Source of the DNA: DASRHD01 sp035485575
Lineage (GTDB): Bacteria; Verrucomicrobiota; Verrucomicrobiia; Opitutales; Opitutaceae
Assembly (NCBI GenBank): GCA_035485575.1
Contig: DATHNW010000014.1
Span: forward strand, 1-64,000
Direction: 5' to 3'
Length of the DNA stretch: 64,000 nt
Shown here: in pieces, positions 42,435 through 51,128 of the stretch
Layout: each line of letters begins with the position of its first letter
Numbering within the stretch: the first letter of the stretch is position 1
The notes under the pieces: model-generated
Told to the model about the DNA's origin: nothing
What the model saw: only the letters and a program-made list of their open reading frames with translations
Database searches by the model: none
Made by a program: the position numbers and the translations under genes

Positions 42435-44282
42435 ATGTTCCTGAAATTTCCCGTCCCAAACCGCCTCTTCCCGCGCTGGTTCCTGCCCTGCCTTGGTTTG
42501 TTGTCGCTCCGTCTTATGGCGGACGAGACGGCGGCCCTCCACTCGCTCGACCAGCCCGACCCGGCACGTGATGCCCGTGTCGCGTGGCACACGGAGGCGC
42601 GCTTCGGCTGCTTCGTGCATTGGGGCGTCTATTCCGAGCTCGGCAATGAATTTGAAGGCCGCCGCGGCGGCACCTACGCCGAGCACATCATGCGCGTGCT
42701 GAAAATCCCGCGACAGGTCTACCTTGACCAGGTCGTGCGCAACTTCGACCCGGAAAAATTCGACGCCGACGTCTGGGTGAAGCTCATGCACGACGCCGGC
42801 ATGCGTTATCTCGTCATCACCGCGAAACACCACGACGGCTTCGCCATGTGGCCGTCGAAGGTTTCCAGTTACAATATCACACTCACGAAATTCAAACGCG
42901 ACCCGATGGCCGAGCTCAAGGCCGCCTGTGCGAAATACGGGCTCAAGTTCGGATTTTATTATTCACATGCCTTCGACTGGGAGCATCCCGACGCGCCCGG
43001 CAACGACTGGGATTACAACAACCCCGGTGGGGACCGGAAGATCCACGGCGCCGAATGGTGGAACGAGGACAAGGACTTCCTCGTGCGCGCCCGCCATTAC
43101 GTGGATGAAAAATCCATTCCCCAGATCAAGGAACTCATCGCGATGTATCATCCTGACATCCTCTGGTTCGACACGCCGGGCAAGCTGCCGCCTGAGGAAA
43201 ACCGCCGCATTCTTGAAGCCGTGCGCGCGGCCGGTCCGCAGGTCGTCGTCAACGGCCGCCTGCTGCGCGACTACGGCGACTACAAGTCCACGGCCGATCG
43301 CCCCGCCTATTTTCCCGACACGCCCGGCCACTGGGAGGGCATCCCCACCACGAACGAATCCTATGGCTACAACCAGTTCGATCAGTCGTTCAAGCCGCCC
43401 GCGCACTTCATCCGCCTGCTCGCAATGGCCGTGGCCAAGGGCGGTAATATTCTCATGAACATCGGTCCGAAGGGCGATGGCACGATCGACGTGCCCAGCC
43501 AGGAAATCCTCCGCGGCATCGGCGCCTGGATGCAGAAAAACTCCGAAAGCATCTACGGCTGTGATCGCACGCCGCTCTCCGTGCAGAACTGGGGCACCTC
43601 CACGCGCAAGGGCAACAAACTCTATCTGCATGTCTTCAGCTGGCCGGCCGACGGCCGGCTCCTGGTCGCCGGACTGAAAAGCGATCCGCAATCGATCCGG
43701 GTGCTGGGAACAGCGCCGGCCGATGTTGCTCCGTCGTTTCACCGGCTCAACGCCGACGATGCTGAAATCCAGTTGACCCAGGCTGCGCCCGACCAGACCG
43801 ACAGCGTGGTCGAGCTCGATTTCAAGGAGGATATCGCCACCAATCCTGCACGGCTCATCCTATCGCACGAAGTCACGGCCCTGCATGTTTTCGACGGCTG
43901 GCTGCATGGTCAGGGCATCGCCTATGGCGACGGCAAACGCGCTCGCGACGTGGTCGAGACTTGGAATCTTCCCGACAGCGCAGTGAAATGGAAAGTGCGG
44001 CTCAGCGCACCTGAGCGCTTCCGCGTCGCCGTCGAATACAACACGGCGAAGGGAAGTGTCGGCGGCACCTTCACCATTGAGGCAGGCGACCAGGTTCTCA
44101 CCGGCCAGGTCGAGCCGACCGAAAACACCACCGCCTTCCGCACCGCTGCGGTCGGCGAAATTTCGCTGCCCGCGGGCGAATTCATTCTCGCCGTGCGCGC
44201 CAAGGCCGTTTCCGGCGGTGATCTCATGCGCTTGCGGCAGCTCGAATTTACTCCCATTGAAATCAAACCCGGCAAAAGCTGA
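42435..44282 (+). CDS. Exported alpha-L-fucosidase, GH29
   Basis: The enzyme should release alpha-linked L-fucose from oligosaccharides in the periplasm or outside the cell. The ATG at 42435 gives 615 residues with a signal peptide ending near residue 28 (LPCLGLLSLRLMADE). The GH29 domain follows: ARFGCFVHWGVYSELGNEFEG, ITAKHHDGFAMWPSKVSSY, and the nucleophile Asp in HPDILWFDTPGK (around residue 254). A C-terminal beta domain (about 440-615) with a VAVEYNTAKGSVGGTF segment may bind carbohydrate. The first gene of the hydrolase set after the regulator. Confidence 0.9.
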   Translation: MFLKFPVPNRLFPRWFLPCLGLLSLRLMADETAALHSLDQPDPARDARVAWHTEARFGCFVHWGVYSELGNEFEGRRGGTYAEHIMRVLKIPRQVYLDQVVRNFDPEKFDADVWVKLMHDAGMRYLVITAKHHDGFAMWPSKVSSYNITLTKFKRDPMAELKAACAKYGLKFGFYYSHAFDWEHPDAPGNDWDYNNPGGDRKIHGAEWWNEDKDFLVRARHYVDEKSIPQIKELIAMYHPDILWFDTPGKLPPEENRRILEAVRAAGPQVVVNGRLLRDYGDYKSTADRPAYFPDTPGHWEGIPTTNESYGYNQFDQSFKPPAHFIRLLAMAVAKGGNILMNIGPKGDGTIDVPSQEILRGIGAWMQKNSESIYGCDRTPLSVQNWGTSTRKGNKLYLHVFSWPADGRLLVAGLKSDPQSIRVLGTAPADVAPSFHRLNADDAEIQLTQAAPDQTDSVVELDFKEDIATNPARLILSHEVTALHVFDGWLHGQGIAYGDGKRARDVVETWNLPDSAVKWKVRLSAPERFRVAVEYNTAKGSVGGTFTIEAGDQVLTGQVEPTENTTAFRTAAVGEISLPAGEFILAVRAKAVSGGDLMRLRQLEFTPIEIKPGKS

Positions 44283-44320
44283 CCGCTGCGCACGAACCCC
44301 AACCCACCTTCTTCATTTTC

Positions 44321-46360
44321 ATGACCACCCAAACTCCGCTTCATCGACTTTTCATTGCCGGCGCCATTCTGCTGGCGGCCGCTGTCTGCGCCCGTTCGGC
44401 TGACGACGCCAAGGCGCCGTCGGTCGCGCCCGTCCCGTCAACGACGTCCTGGCTGGCCGCCTGTGTTGAGCCCAAGCTGGCTGACAACGAACTCGCCCGG
44501 CCGGTGCTCGATAAAAGTGTCGGCGACCAGCCGTTGATCATCGCGGGCCGCAAGTTCGACCACGGCGTTGGCACCCAGCTCGAAACCACGCTCGCTCTCG
44601 CGGTGAACGGTGCGACGCGCTTCACCGCGCTTGCTGGCGTGGACGATGCCACCACCACGGCGGATGCCACCGTTGTTTTCACAGTCGAGGCGGATGGCCA
44701 GACGCTGTGGCACGGCGAACGTCATCGCGGCGATAAGCCTGCGGCGATTGATGTCGACGTGCATGGGCACCAGCAATTGCTGCTCAGCGTCGGGGATGTC
44801 GGGCACGCGCAATCGCGCGCCTACGCGGATTGGGCCGACGCGCAATTCACGGTTGATGGCGAGGTCCCGAAGTCGATCCCGGTGCCATTCACTCCGGGTG
44901 AAGCCGTCATTCTCACGCCGCCGGCGCCGGCCGAGCCGCGCATCAATGGCGCGCGCGTGTTCGGCGTGCGGCCGGGCTCGCCCTTTTTATTCACCATCCC
45001 GGCGACGGGTGAGCGTCCGATCCAGTTTGCCGCCGCCGGCCTGCCCGACGGGCTTTCCCTCGACGCGGCGACGGGCCGCATCACGGGCGTGCTGGCCCAG
45101 CCGGGCAGCCACACGATTATGCTGCATGCGACCAATGCGCATGGCACGGCGGCGCAGCCGTTGCGCATCGAGGTCGGCGAGCGCATCGCGCTTACGCCGC
45201 CGATGGGCTGGAACAGCTGGAATTGCTGGGCCACGGCCGTCGATCAGGACAAGGTGCTGCGCTCGGCGAAGGCGATGGCGGCGAAGGGGCTGGTCGAGCA
45301 TGGCTGGACTTACATCAACATCGACGACACCTGGCAGGGCGCTCGTCCCGGCCCGACCCATGCCCTGCAGGGCAACGCGAAGTTTCCCGACATGAAGGCG
45401 CTGTGCGACGCCATCCACAACCTTGGCCTCAAGGCCGGCATCTACTCGACGCCGTGGGTCACTTCCTACGCAGTTTATCCGGGTGGCAGTGCGGAAAACC
45501 CCGAAGGCAACTGGACGAAACCGCCCGGGCCGAAGACCGTGAACCGCAAAATCCTGCCGTGGGCCATCGGCAAATATTCCTTTGCCGCGGCTGATGCGAA
45601 ACAGTGGGCGGAGTGGGGAATGGACTATTTGAAATACGACTGGAGCCCGAATGAAGCGCCGGAGACCGCGGAGATGGCCAATGCCCTGCGTGCGAGCGGT
45701 CGTGACATCGTTTACAGCCTTTCCAACAACGCGCCGTTCGCCGGCGCCGCCGACTGGGCGCGGCTGGCCAATGCCTGGCGCACCACCGGCGACATCCGCG
45801 ACTCGTGGGGCAGCATGACGCGCAATGGCTTCACGCAGGACAAGTGGCGGCCGTTTGCCGGTCCTGGCCACTGGAACGATCCCGACATGCTCGTCGTCGG
45901 CTATGTCGGCTGGGGGCCGAGGCTGCATGCGGCGCGCCTCACGCCCAACGAGCAGTACACGCACATCAGCCTTTGGTGTCTGCTCTCGTCGCCGCTCCTG
46001 ATCGGCTGCGACCTCGAAAAACTCGACGCCTTCACGCTCAATCTTCTCACCAACGACGAGGTGCTCGCTGTCGACCAGGATCCGCTCGGCCATCAGGCCG
46101 TGCAGGCGGTTGTCGATGGCCGGCGCCAGATCTGGGTGAAGGAAATGGCGGATGGCTCGCGCGCCATCGGGCTCTTCAACCTTTCGCGTCAGCCGGACAC
46201 GCTGGCGGCGGTCTGGAGCCAGCTCGGTTTGACCGGCCCGCAGCGGGTGCGCGATCTCTGGCGGCAGAAGGACCTGGGTGTTTTCGCCGATCAATTCACG
46301 ACCGAAGTGCCGCCGCACGGGACAATGCTCATCCGCATCTGGCCCACCGCCGCGCAGTGA
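44321..46360 (+). CDS. Exported alpha-galactosidase, GH27, with NPCBM domain
   Basis: The 679-residue protein has a signal peptide (about 1-26), an N-terminal NPCBM-type carbohydrate-binding domain (about 40-180, ending near DGEVPKS), an Ig-like putative linker domain (about 185-285), and the GH27 barrel from TPPMGWNSWNCWA (near residue 293). The nucleophile Asp is in MDYLKYDWSPNEAP, and the acid/base Asp in WRTTGDIRDSWGSM. Typical substrates are terminal alpha-galactose residues; related GH27 enzymes also act on beta-L-arabinopyranose. The start is 38 bases after the GH29 stop, suggesting co-transcription. Confidence 0.92.
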   Translation: MTTQTPLHRLFIAGAILLAAAVCARSADDAKAPSVAPVPSTTSWLAACVEPKLADNELARPVLDKSVGDQPLIIAGRKFDHGVGTQLETTLALAVNGATRFTALAGVDDATTTADATVVFTVEADGQTLWHGERHRGDKPAAIDVDVHGHQQLLLSVGDVGHAQSRAYADWADAQFTVDGEVPKSIPVPFTPGEAVILTPPAPAEPRINGARVFGVRPGSPFLFTIPATGERPIQFAAAGLPDGLSLDAATGRITGVLAQPGSHTIMLHATNAHGTAAQPLRIEVGERIALTPPMGWNSWNCWATAVDQDKVLRSAKAMAAKGLVEHGWTYINIDDTWQGARPGPTHALQGNAKFPDMKALCDAIHNLGLKAGIYSTPWVTSYAVYPGGSAENPEGNWTKPPGPKTVNRKILPWAIGKYSFAAADAKQWAEWGMDYLKYDWSPNEAPETAEMANALRASGRDIVYSLSNNAPFAGAADWARLANAWRTTGDIRDSWGSMTRNGFTQDKWRPFAGPGHWNDPDMLVVGYVGWGPRLHAARLTPNEQYTHISLWCLLSSPLLIGCDLEKLDAFTLNLLTNDEVLAVDQDPLGHQAVQAVVDGRRQIWVKEMADGSRAIGLFNLSRQPDTLAAVWSQLGLTGPQRVRDLWRQKDLGVFADQFTTEVPPHGTMLIRIWPTAAQ

Positions 46361-46451
46361 ATCTTGCGCCATCAGCAAAACTGCCGGAGTAAAGCGCCCA
46401 TCTTGGCTATTGCGCTAATCCGGCGAATGCCTTGCCTATCAGCCAACCCCC

Positions 46452-47813
46452 ATGCCATCCCCAGCTTCCACGTCCAAACCGACCGGCTATCGGTGGGTCA
46501 TCTGCGGCCTGTTGTTCTTCTCCACGACGATCAACTACATGGATCGGAGTGTCATCACCTATCTCAAGGAGTTCTTTTGCACGCCGGTGGATCAGGGAGG
46601 GTTTGGTTGGTCCAATTCGGATTACTCCTACGTGACAGGTTTCTTCACTTTGTTTTACGCCGGAATGACCATGCTGGCTGGCTGGGTCATCGACAAGATC
46701 GGGACCAAGCTGGGGCTGGCACTATCGCTGATCGTTTGGTCGGTTTTCGGCATCCTAAATGCCTTTGTCGGACGGGTGGTGATGATACATACCCTTGTGC
46801 GAAGCGCATTTGGCATTGGTGAAGGAGGTAATTTTCCTGCTTCGATCAAAACGATTGCTGAATGGTTTCCCAAGCGTGAGCGGGCCCTTGCTACAGGCAT
46901 CTTTAATAGCGGTTCAAGTGTCGGAAATATTCTTGCCGCCCTTATCGTCCCATGGTGCCTGATCTATTTTGGCAACGAGAAGGGATGGAAGATGGCCTTC
47001 ATTCTCACCGGCGTCGTGGGCTTTCTCTGGCTGATTTTCTGGTTTTGGCTCTATGATACTCCGGGTCAGCAAAAACGGCTTTCGAAAGCGGAATTCGACT
47101 ACATACATGTGGACGATGAAGTTAAGGCTGTCGAAAATGGTTCTGCCGATAAGGCGAAGGTATCGTGGTTGAAGCTTTTGGGCTACCGTCAGACATGGAG
47201 CTTCTTTTTCGGCAAGTTCATGACTGACGGCATTTGGTGGTTCTACATGTTCTGGCTGCCGGATTATTTGAAGAAGCAGTTTGGCATGACCAAGGAACAG
47301 GTGTTTCTTCCGACTGTAATTGTCTATGGCGTAGCCATTGTTGGCAGCATTTATGGCGGCAGCATCCCCCTGACTTTCATCAAAAAGGGCATGCCGGTTT
47401 ACAAGGCTCGTATGAGCGCAATGTTCCTTATCGCTCTCTTTCCCCTGACTGTGCTGGCCACCCAGTATTTTGGCGATGTCGGCCATTTTGGAAAAATGGC
47501 GGCGGTGTTCGCCGTCGCCTTGATTTGCGTCGGAGCTTCCGCTCATCAGGCTTGGTCGGCGAATCTCTTTACCACGGTTTCCGATATGTTTCCCAAGAAG
47601 GCCGTGGCTTCAGTCACGGGTATCGGCGCTATGGCGGGAGGCTTGGGCGGATTTCTTGTGCAATTGCTGGCCGGTGCTTTGACCGACTCTTTCAAGGCAA
47701 CGCCCCAGATCGCCTACCTGCTCATGTTCATTGTCTGTGCCCTCAGCTACCTGATAGCCTGGGGCATCATGAAAGCCCTTGTTCCGCAGCACAGGACCAT
47801 CACGGACTTGTGA
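46452..47813 (+). CDS. MFS transporter, hexuronate (ACS family) type
   Basis: The 453-residue protein has about twelve membrane segments and the signature features of the anion:cation symporter family: YRWVICGLLFFSTTINYMDR at the start, FGIGEGGNFPASIKTIAEWFPKRERALATGIFNSGSSVG in the middle, and LTFIKKGMPVYKAR in the second half. ExuT/DgoT-type hexuronate carriers share this layout. Located between GH27 and GH28 genes, it probably imports uronates for KduI/KduD. Base composition is far lower in GC than both neighbours, a sign of separate origin. Confidence 0.88.
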   Translation: MPSPASTSKPTGYRWVICGLLFFSTTINYMDRSVITYLKEFFCTPVDQGGFGWSNSDYSYVTGFFTLFYAGMTMLAGWVIDKIGTKLGLALSLIVWSVFGILNAFVGRVVMIHTLVRSAFGIGEGGNFPASIKTIAEWFPKRERALATGIFNSGSSVGNILAALIVPWCLIYFGNEKGWKMAFILTGVVGFLWLIFWFWLYDTPGQQKRLSKAEFDYIHVDDEVKAVENGSADKAKVSWLKLLGYRQTWSFFFGKFMTDGIWWFYMFWLPDYLKKQFGMTKEQVFLPTVIVYGVAIVGSIYGGSIPLTFIKKGMPVYKARMSAMFLIALFPLTVLATQYFGDVGHFGKMAAVFAVALICVGASAHQAWSANLFTTVSDMFPKKAVASVTGIGAMAGGLGGFLVQLLAGALTDSFKATPQIAYLLMFIVCALSYLIAWGIMKALVPQHRTITDL

Positions 47814-47873
47814 TGTTTTTATGAGATAAGATCGTCCGTTTTCCGCTGAGGATCGTCTTACTACATACCCACC

Positions 47874-49550
47874 ATGCACTCACCCACTACCCGGGGCTTC
47901 GGCCTCTTCGGAATGTTCGTTCTTTTCACGGGCTTGGCGCTGGCCGAGTCGCCGCGCACCTTTGATGTTCGTGCCTTTGGGGCCACTGGCGATGGCAAGA
48001 CGATCGATTCGCCCGCCATCAACAAGGCCATTGAGGCGGCCTCCAATGCCGGCGGCGGCACGGTTTATTTTCCGCCGGGGACCTACGCGAGCTACTCGAT
48101 CCGCTTGAAGAGCCATATCGTCCTTCGCTTCGACGCCGGCACCACGATTCTCGCCGCCGAACCTTCCGCCGACCTTTCGGCGGGCTACGATGCGCCCGAG
48201 GCGAATCCCGGCGCGGATCAATATGAGGACTTCGGCCACGCCCACTGGCACAACAGCCTTATCTGGGGTGAAAACATTGAGGACGTCACCATCATCGGGC
48301 CCGGCCTTATATTCGGCCGCGGGCTCAGCCGGGGTGGCAACCGCCGCGATCTCCTGCCCGAGGAGCGCAAGCTCGACAAAAAGGACCAGCCCGACCTTTC
48401 GCTGCCCAAAAATCCGGAAGCCGCCGCGGCCATCAAGCCGGGTCCCTTCGAATATCCCAGCGCGAAGGACAGCTTGCCCGCCGGCGTCGGCAACAAGGCC
48501 ATTGGCCTGAAAAACTGCCATAACATCACTTTCCGCGACTTCTCCATCTACCACGGCGGTCACTTTGGCATCCTTGTCACCGGTGTCGACAACCTGACGA
48601 TGGACAACCTCAAGATCGACACCAACCGCGATGGCATGGACATCGACTGTTGCATCAACGTTCGCGTCTCGAACTGCTCGGTCAATTCGCCCTATGACGA
48701 CGGCATCTGTCCGAAGAGCTCCTTCGGCCTGGGCTACGCACGGCCCACGCAGAACCTCACCATCACGAACTGCTTTGTCAGCGGCTTTGACGAGGGAACG
48801 ATGCTCGACGGCACCCGCCAGCGCACCGTGAAGTATGGCCATGGCCCGAACGGCCGCATCAAGTGCGGCACCGAGGGCAATGGTGGCTTCATCAACGTCA
48901 CCATTTCCAACTGCGTCGTCGAATACTCCCGCGGCATCGCGTTTGAGTCGGTGGACGGCGCGATCATGGAAGACATCACGGTTTCTAACGTCACCATGCG
49001 CGACATTGTCGACACGCCCCTCTATATCCGCCTCGGCTCGCGGCTGCGCGGGCCTGAAGGCACGAAAATCGGCACGGGCCGTCGCATCAAGGTCGACAAC
49101 CTCATTGTGCACAATGCTTCCGCCGAAGCTGGCATCCTCATTGCGGGCGACCCGACTGCTCCGGTCGAGGATGTCTCGTTGAGCAACATCTTTGTCGACT
49201 ACCAGGGCGGCGGTACGGCCAAGGATGCCGAGCGTGAAGTGCCGGAATACGAGAGCAACCATCGCTATCCCGAGCCGTTCCGTCTGGGCAAACTGTCCGC
49301 CTGGGGCCTGTTCGTGCGCCACGTGAAGGGAATCGAGGTCAATCACGTCGAGTTCCGGTATGCGCAGGAGGATTTGCGTCCTCCCGTCGTGCTCGATGAC
49401 GTGGCCGGCGCCGATTTCGACCATCTCAAGACCCAGCATGCCGACGGCACGCCGGTTTTCGTCCTGAAAAACGTCAACGGCTTCGCAGTGCATAACAGCC
49501 CCGGCATTGCTGACGTGCAGCGCGGACAGGTGACGGCCGAGAAACTGTAA
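47874..49550 (+). CDS. Exported GH28-family (polygalacturonase-like) hydrolase
   Basis: The 558-residue protein has a signal peptide (about 1-24) and a pectate-lyase-like right-handed beta-helix with pectin-hydrolase features: FGATGDGKTIDSPAINKAIE, TNRDGMDIDCCINVRVSNC, and YDDGICPKSS (two Asp). The canonical GHG and RIK motifs are not in standard form: the region reads YGHGPNGRIKCGTEGNGGF and then GIAFESVDGAIMEDI. The protein therefore belongs to a divergent GH28 branch, and its exact substrate (homogalacturonan, rhamnogalacturonan or other) is open. Confidence 0.88.
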   Translation: MHSPTTRGFGLFGMFVLFTGLALAESPRTFDVRAFGATGDGKTIDSPAINKAIEAASNAGGGTVYFPPGTYASYSIRLKSHIVLRFDAGTTILAAEPSADLSAGYDAPEANPGADQYEDFGHAHWHNSLIWGENIEDVTIIGPGLIFGRGLSRGGNRRDLLPEERKLDKKDQPDLSLPKNPEAAAAIKPGPFEYPSAKDSLPAGVGNKAIGLKNCHNITFRDFSIYHGGHFGILVTGVDNLTMDNLKIDTNRDGMDIDCCINVRVSNCSVNSPYDDGICPKSSFGLGYARPTQNLTITNCFVSGFDEGTMLDGTRQRTVKYGHGPNGRIKCGTEGNGGFINVTISNCVVEYSRGIAFESVDGAIMEDITVSNVTMRDIVDTPLYIRLGSRLRGPEGTKIGTGRRIKVDNLIVHNASAEAGILIAGDPTAPVEDVSLSNIFVDYQGGGTAKDAEREVPEYESNHRYPEPFRLGKLSAWGLFVRHVKGIEVNHVEFRYAQEDLRPPVVLDDVAGADFDHLKTQHADGTPVFVLKNVNGFAVHNSPGIADVQRGQVTAEKL

Positions 49551-49563
49551 ACGCATCGCGCCC

Positions 49564-51024
49564 ATGTCTTCGCTGGGATGCAGCTCCTTTACCCGGGCGG
49601 GAAAAAGGAGCGCGCGGCTCGTCGCGCTGGCGCTGCTTTTTCTGCCGGCGGCCGGGCTGCTGGCGCATTCCGCGGTCTCCGTCACGCTCGAACCTAAAAA
49701 TCCCGGCGCCGCCGTGCCGGCGGATTTCAGCGGCCTGAGCTTCGAAACGCAGGCCGTCCTGCCGAAGAAAGATGTCGGTTATTATTTCCGTCCGGACAAC
49801 CGATCGCTGATCGACCTGTTTCACACCCTTGGCCTCAAGAGCCTGCGTATCGGCGGCAATACTTCGGACAATCCCGCCGTGAAAATTCCCGTCGAGGCCG
49901 ACATTGACCGCCTGTTTGCCTTTGCCCACGCCGCCGGCGTCAAGGTGATCTATACCGTCCGGCTGCGGGAGGGCGACCCGGTGGCTGGCGCCCGCATCGC
50001 GAAGTACGTGATCGATCATTACAGGGCAGACCTTGCGTGCCTCGCCATCGGCAACGAGCCGAACATGTATGCCAAGACTTATCCGGTTTATCACGACCTA
50101 TGGCTGAAATTCATGACGGCCGTCACTGCGCCGGACATGGCCCCGTCCGCGGTTTTTTGCGGCCCGAGCACGACGCCCGGCAAGGGCACCTGGGCCGCCG
50201 ACTTCGCCCGGGATTTCACTTCCACCGGCCGCCTCGCCTTCATCAGCCAGCATTCCTACCCTTGTGGCAGTGGCAGCAAGGTCACTGACGTCGTCGCCGG
50301 CCGCGACAAGCTTCTCGCGGCTGATCTGCCGGACGCCTACGAGAAGCTTTATCAGGCGTTCGTGCCCAGCGTGCAGGCCAGCGGGCTGCCTTATCGCCTG
50401 GAGGAGACGAACAATTTCTACAACGGCGGCGCGAAGGAAGTGAGCGACACGTTTGCCTCGGCCTTGTGGGGACTCGACTACATGTGGTGGTGGGCCGCGC
50501 ACGGTGCCGCCGGCCTCAATTTTCACACCGGCGACAAGGTCGCCGCGGCCGATGCCAGCGCGCCGTGCCGCTACGCGGTTTTTCTCACTTCACCCGCGGG
50601 CTATGCCGTCCATCCGCTCGGCTATGCGATGAAAGCCTTCGACCTCGGCAGCCATGGCCGGATGGTGCCGGCGCGCGTGACAGCGAACGACGACCATCTC
50701 AACCTCACGGCCTACAGCGTGCTCGCATCTGGCGGTGCGCTCTGCGTCACGATCATCAATAAGGAGCACGGCGCCGGTGCACGCGACGCGACGGTGACGC
50801 TTGCGCCGGGCGGCACTTATGCCCGCGGCGAAGCGGTTTTCCTCACCGCGCCGGGCAGTGACGTCGCGGCCAAGGCCGGCCTGCTGCTCGGCGGCGCACC
50901 CATTCGCGAGGATGCCAGCTGGGGTGGTCAGTGGACGCCGCTGCCCGCGCCGGCCGCAGACGGCGCGTTCGTCATTAAAATTCCCGCGGCCACAGCCGTT
51001 GTGATCAGGCTGGTTGCGCCTTGA
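49564..51024 (+). CDS. Exported GH79-like glycoside hydrolase
   Basis: The 486-residue protein has a signal peptide (about 15-35) and a TIM-barrel catalytic domain of clan GH-A. The likely acid/base Glu is in LAIGNEPNMY, and the nucleophile Glu in YRLEETNNFYNGG. The C-terminal part (from about residue 375) is a beta-sandwich. The start FSGLSFETQAVLPKK and GLKSLRIGGNTSDNP fit GH79 proteins, which include beta-glucuronidases and heparanase-like enzymes. Substrate is likely a uronate-containing glycan. It starts 13 bases after the GH28 stop. Confidence 0.8.
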   Translation: MSSLGCSSFTRAGKRSARLVALALLFLPAAGLLAHSAVSVTLEPKNPGAAVPADFSGLSFETQAVLPKKDVGYYFRPDNRSLIDLFHTLGLKSLRIGGNTSDNPAVKIPVEADIDRLFAFAHAAGVKVIYTVRLREGDPVAGARIAKYVIDHYRADLACLAIGNEPNMYAKTYPVYHDLWLKFMTAVTAPDMAPSAVFCGPSTTPGKGTWAADFARDFTSTGRLAFISQHSYPCGSGSKVTDVVAGRDKLLAADLPDAYEKLYQAFVPSVQASGLPYRLEETNNFYNGGAKEVSDTFASALWGLDYMWWWAAHGAAGLNFHTGDKVAAADASAPCRYAVFLTSPAGYAVHPLGYAMKAFDLGSHGRMVPARVTANDDHLNLTAYSVLASGGALCVTIINKEHGAGARDATVTLAPGGTYARGEAVFLTAPGSDVAAKAGLLLGGAPIREDASWGGQWTPLPAPAADGAFVIKIPAATAVVIRLVAP

Positions 51025-51128
51025 GCTAGGCCCGATAGAGATAGAGTCAGCGACCCGACTGAATGCTTTCTGAAAAAACGGCGCAACGAGCGCGCCGGAC
51101 TCTGCATCTTGCTATCACCTCTTCCGCT

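Noticed and set aside
47880..49685. A 601-codon minus-strand frame opposite GH28
   Set aside because: It is a shadow of the GH28 gene; the translation is rich in Asp, Gly, Val and Ala with no family features.
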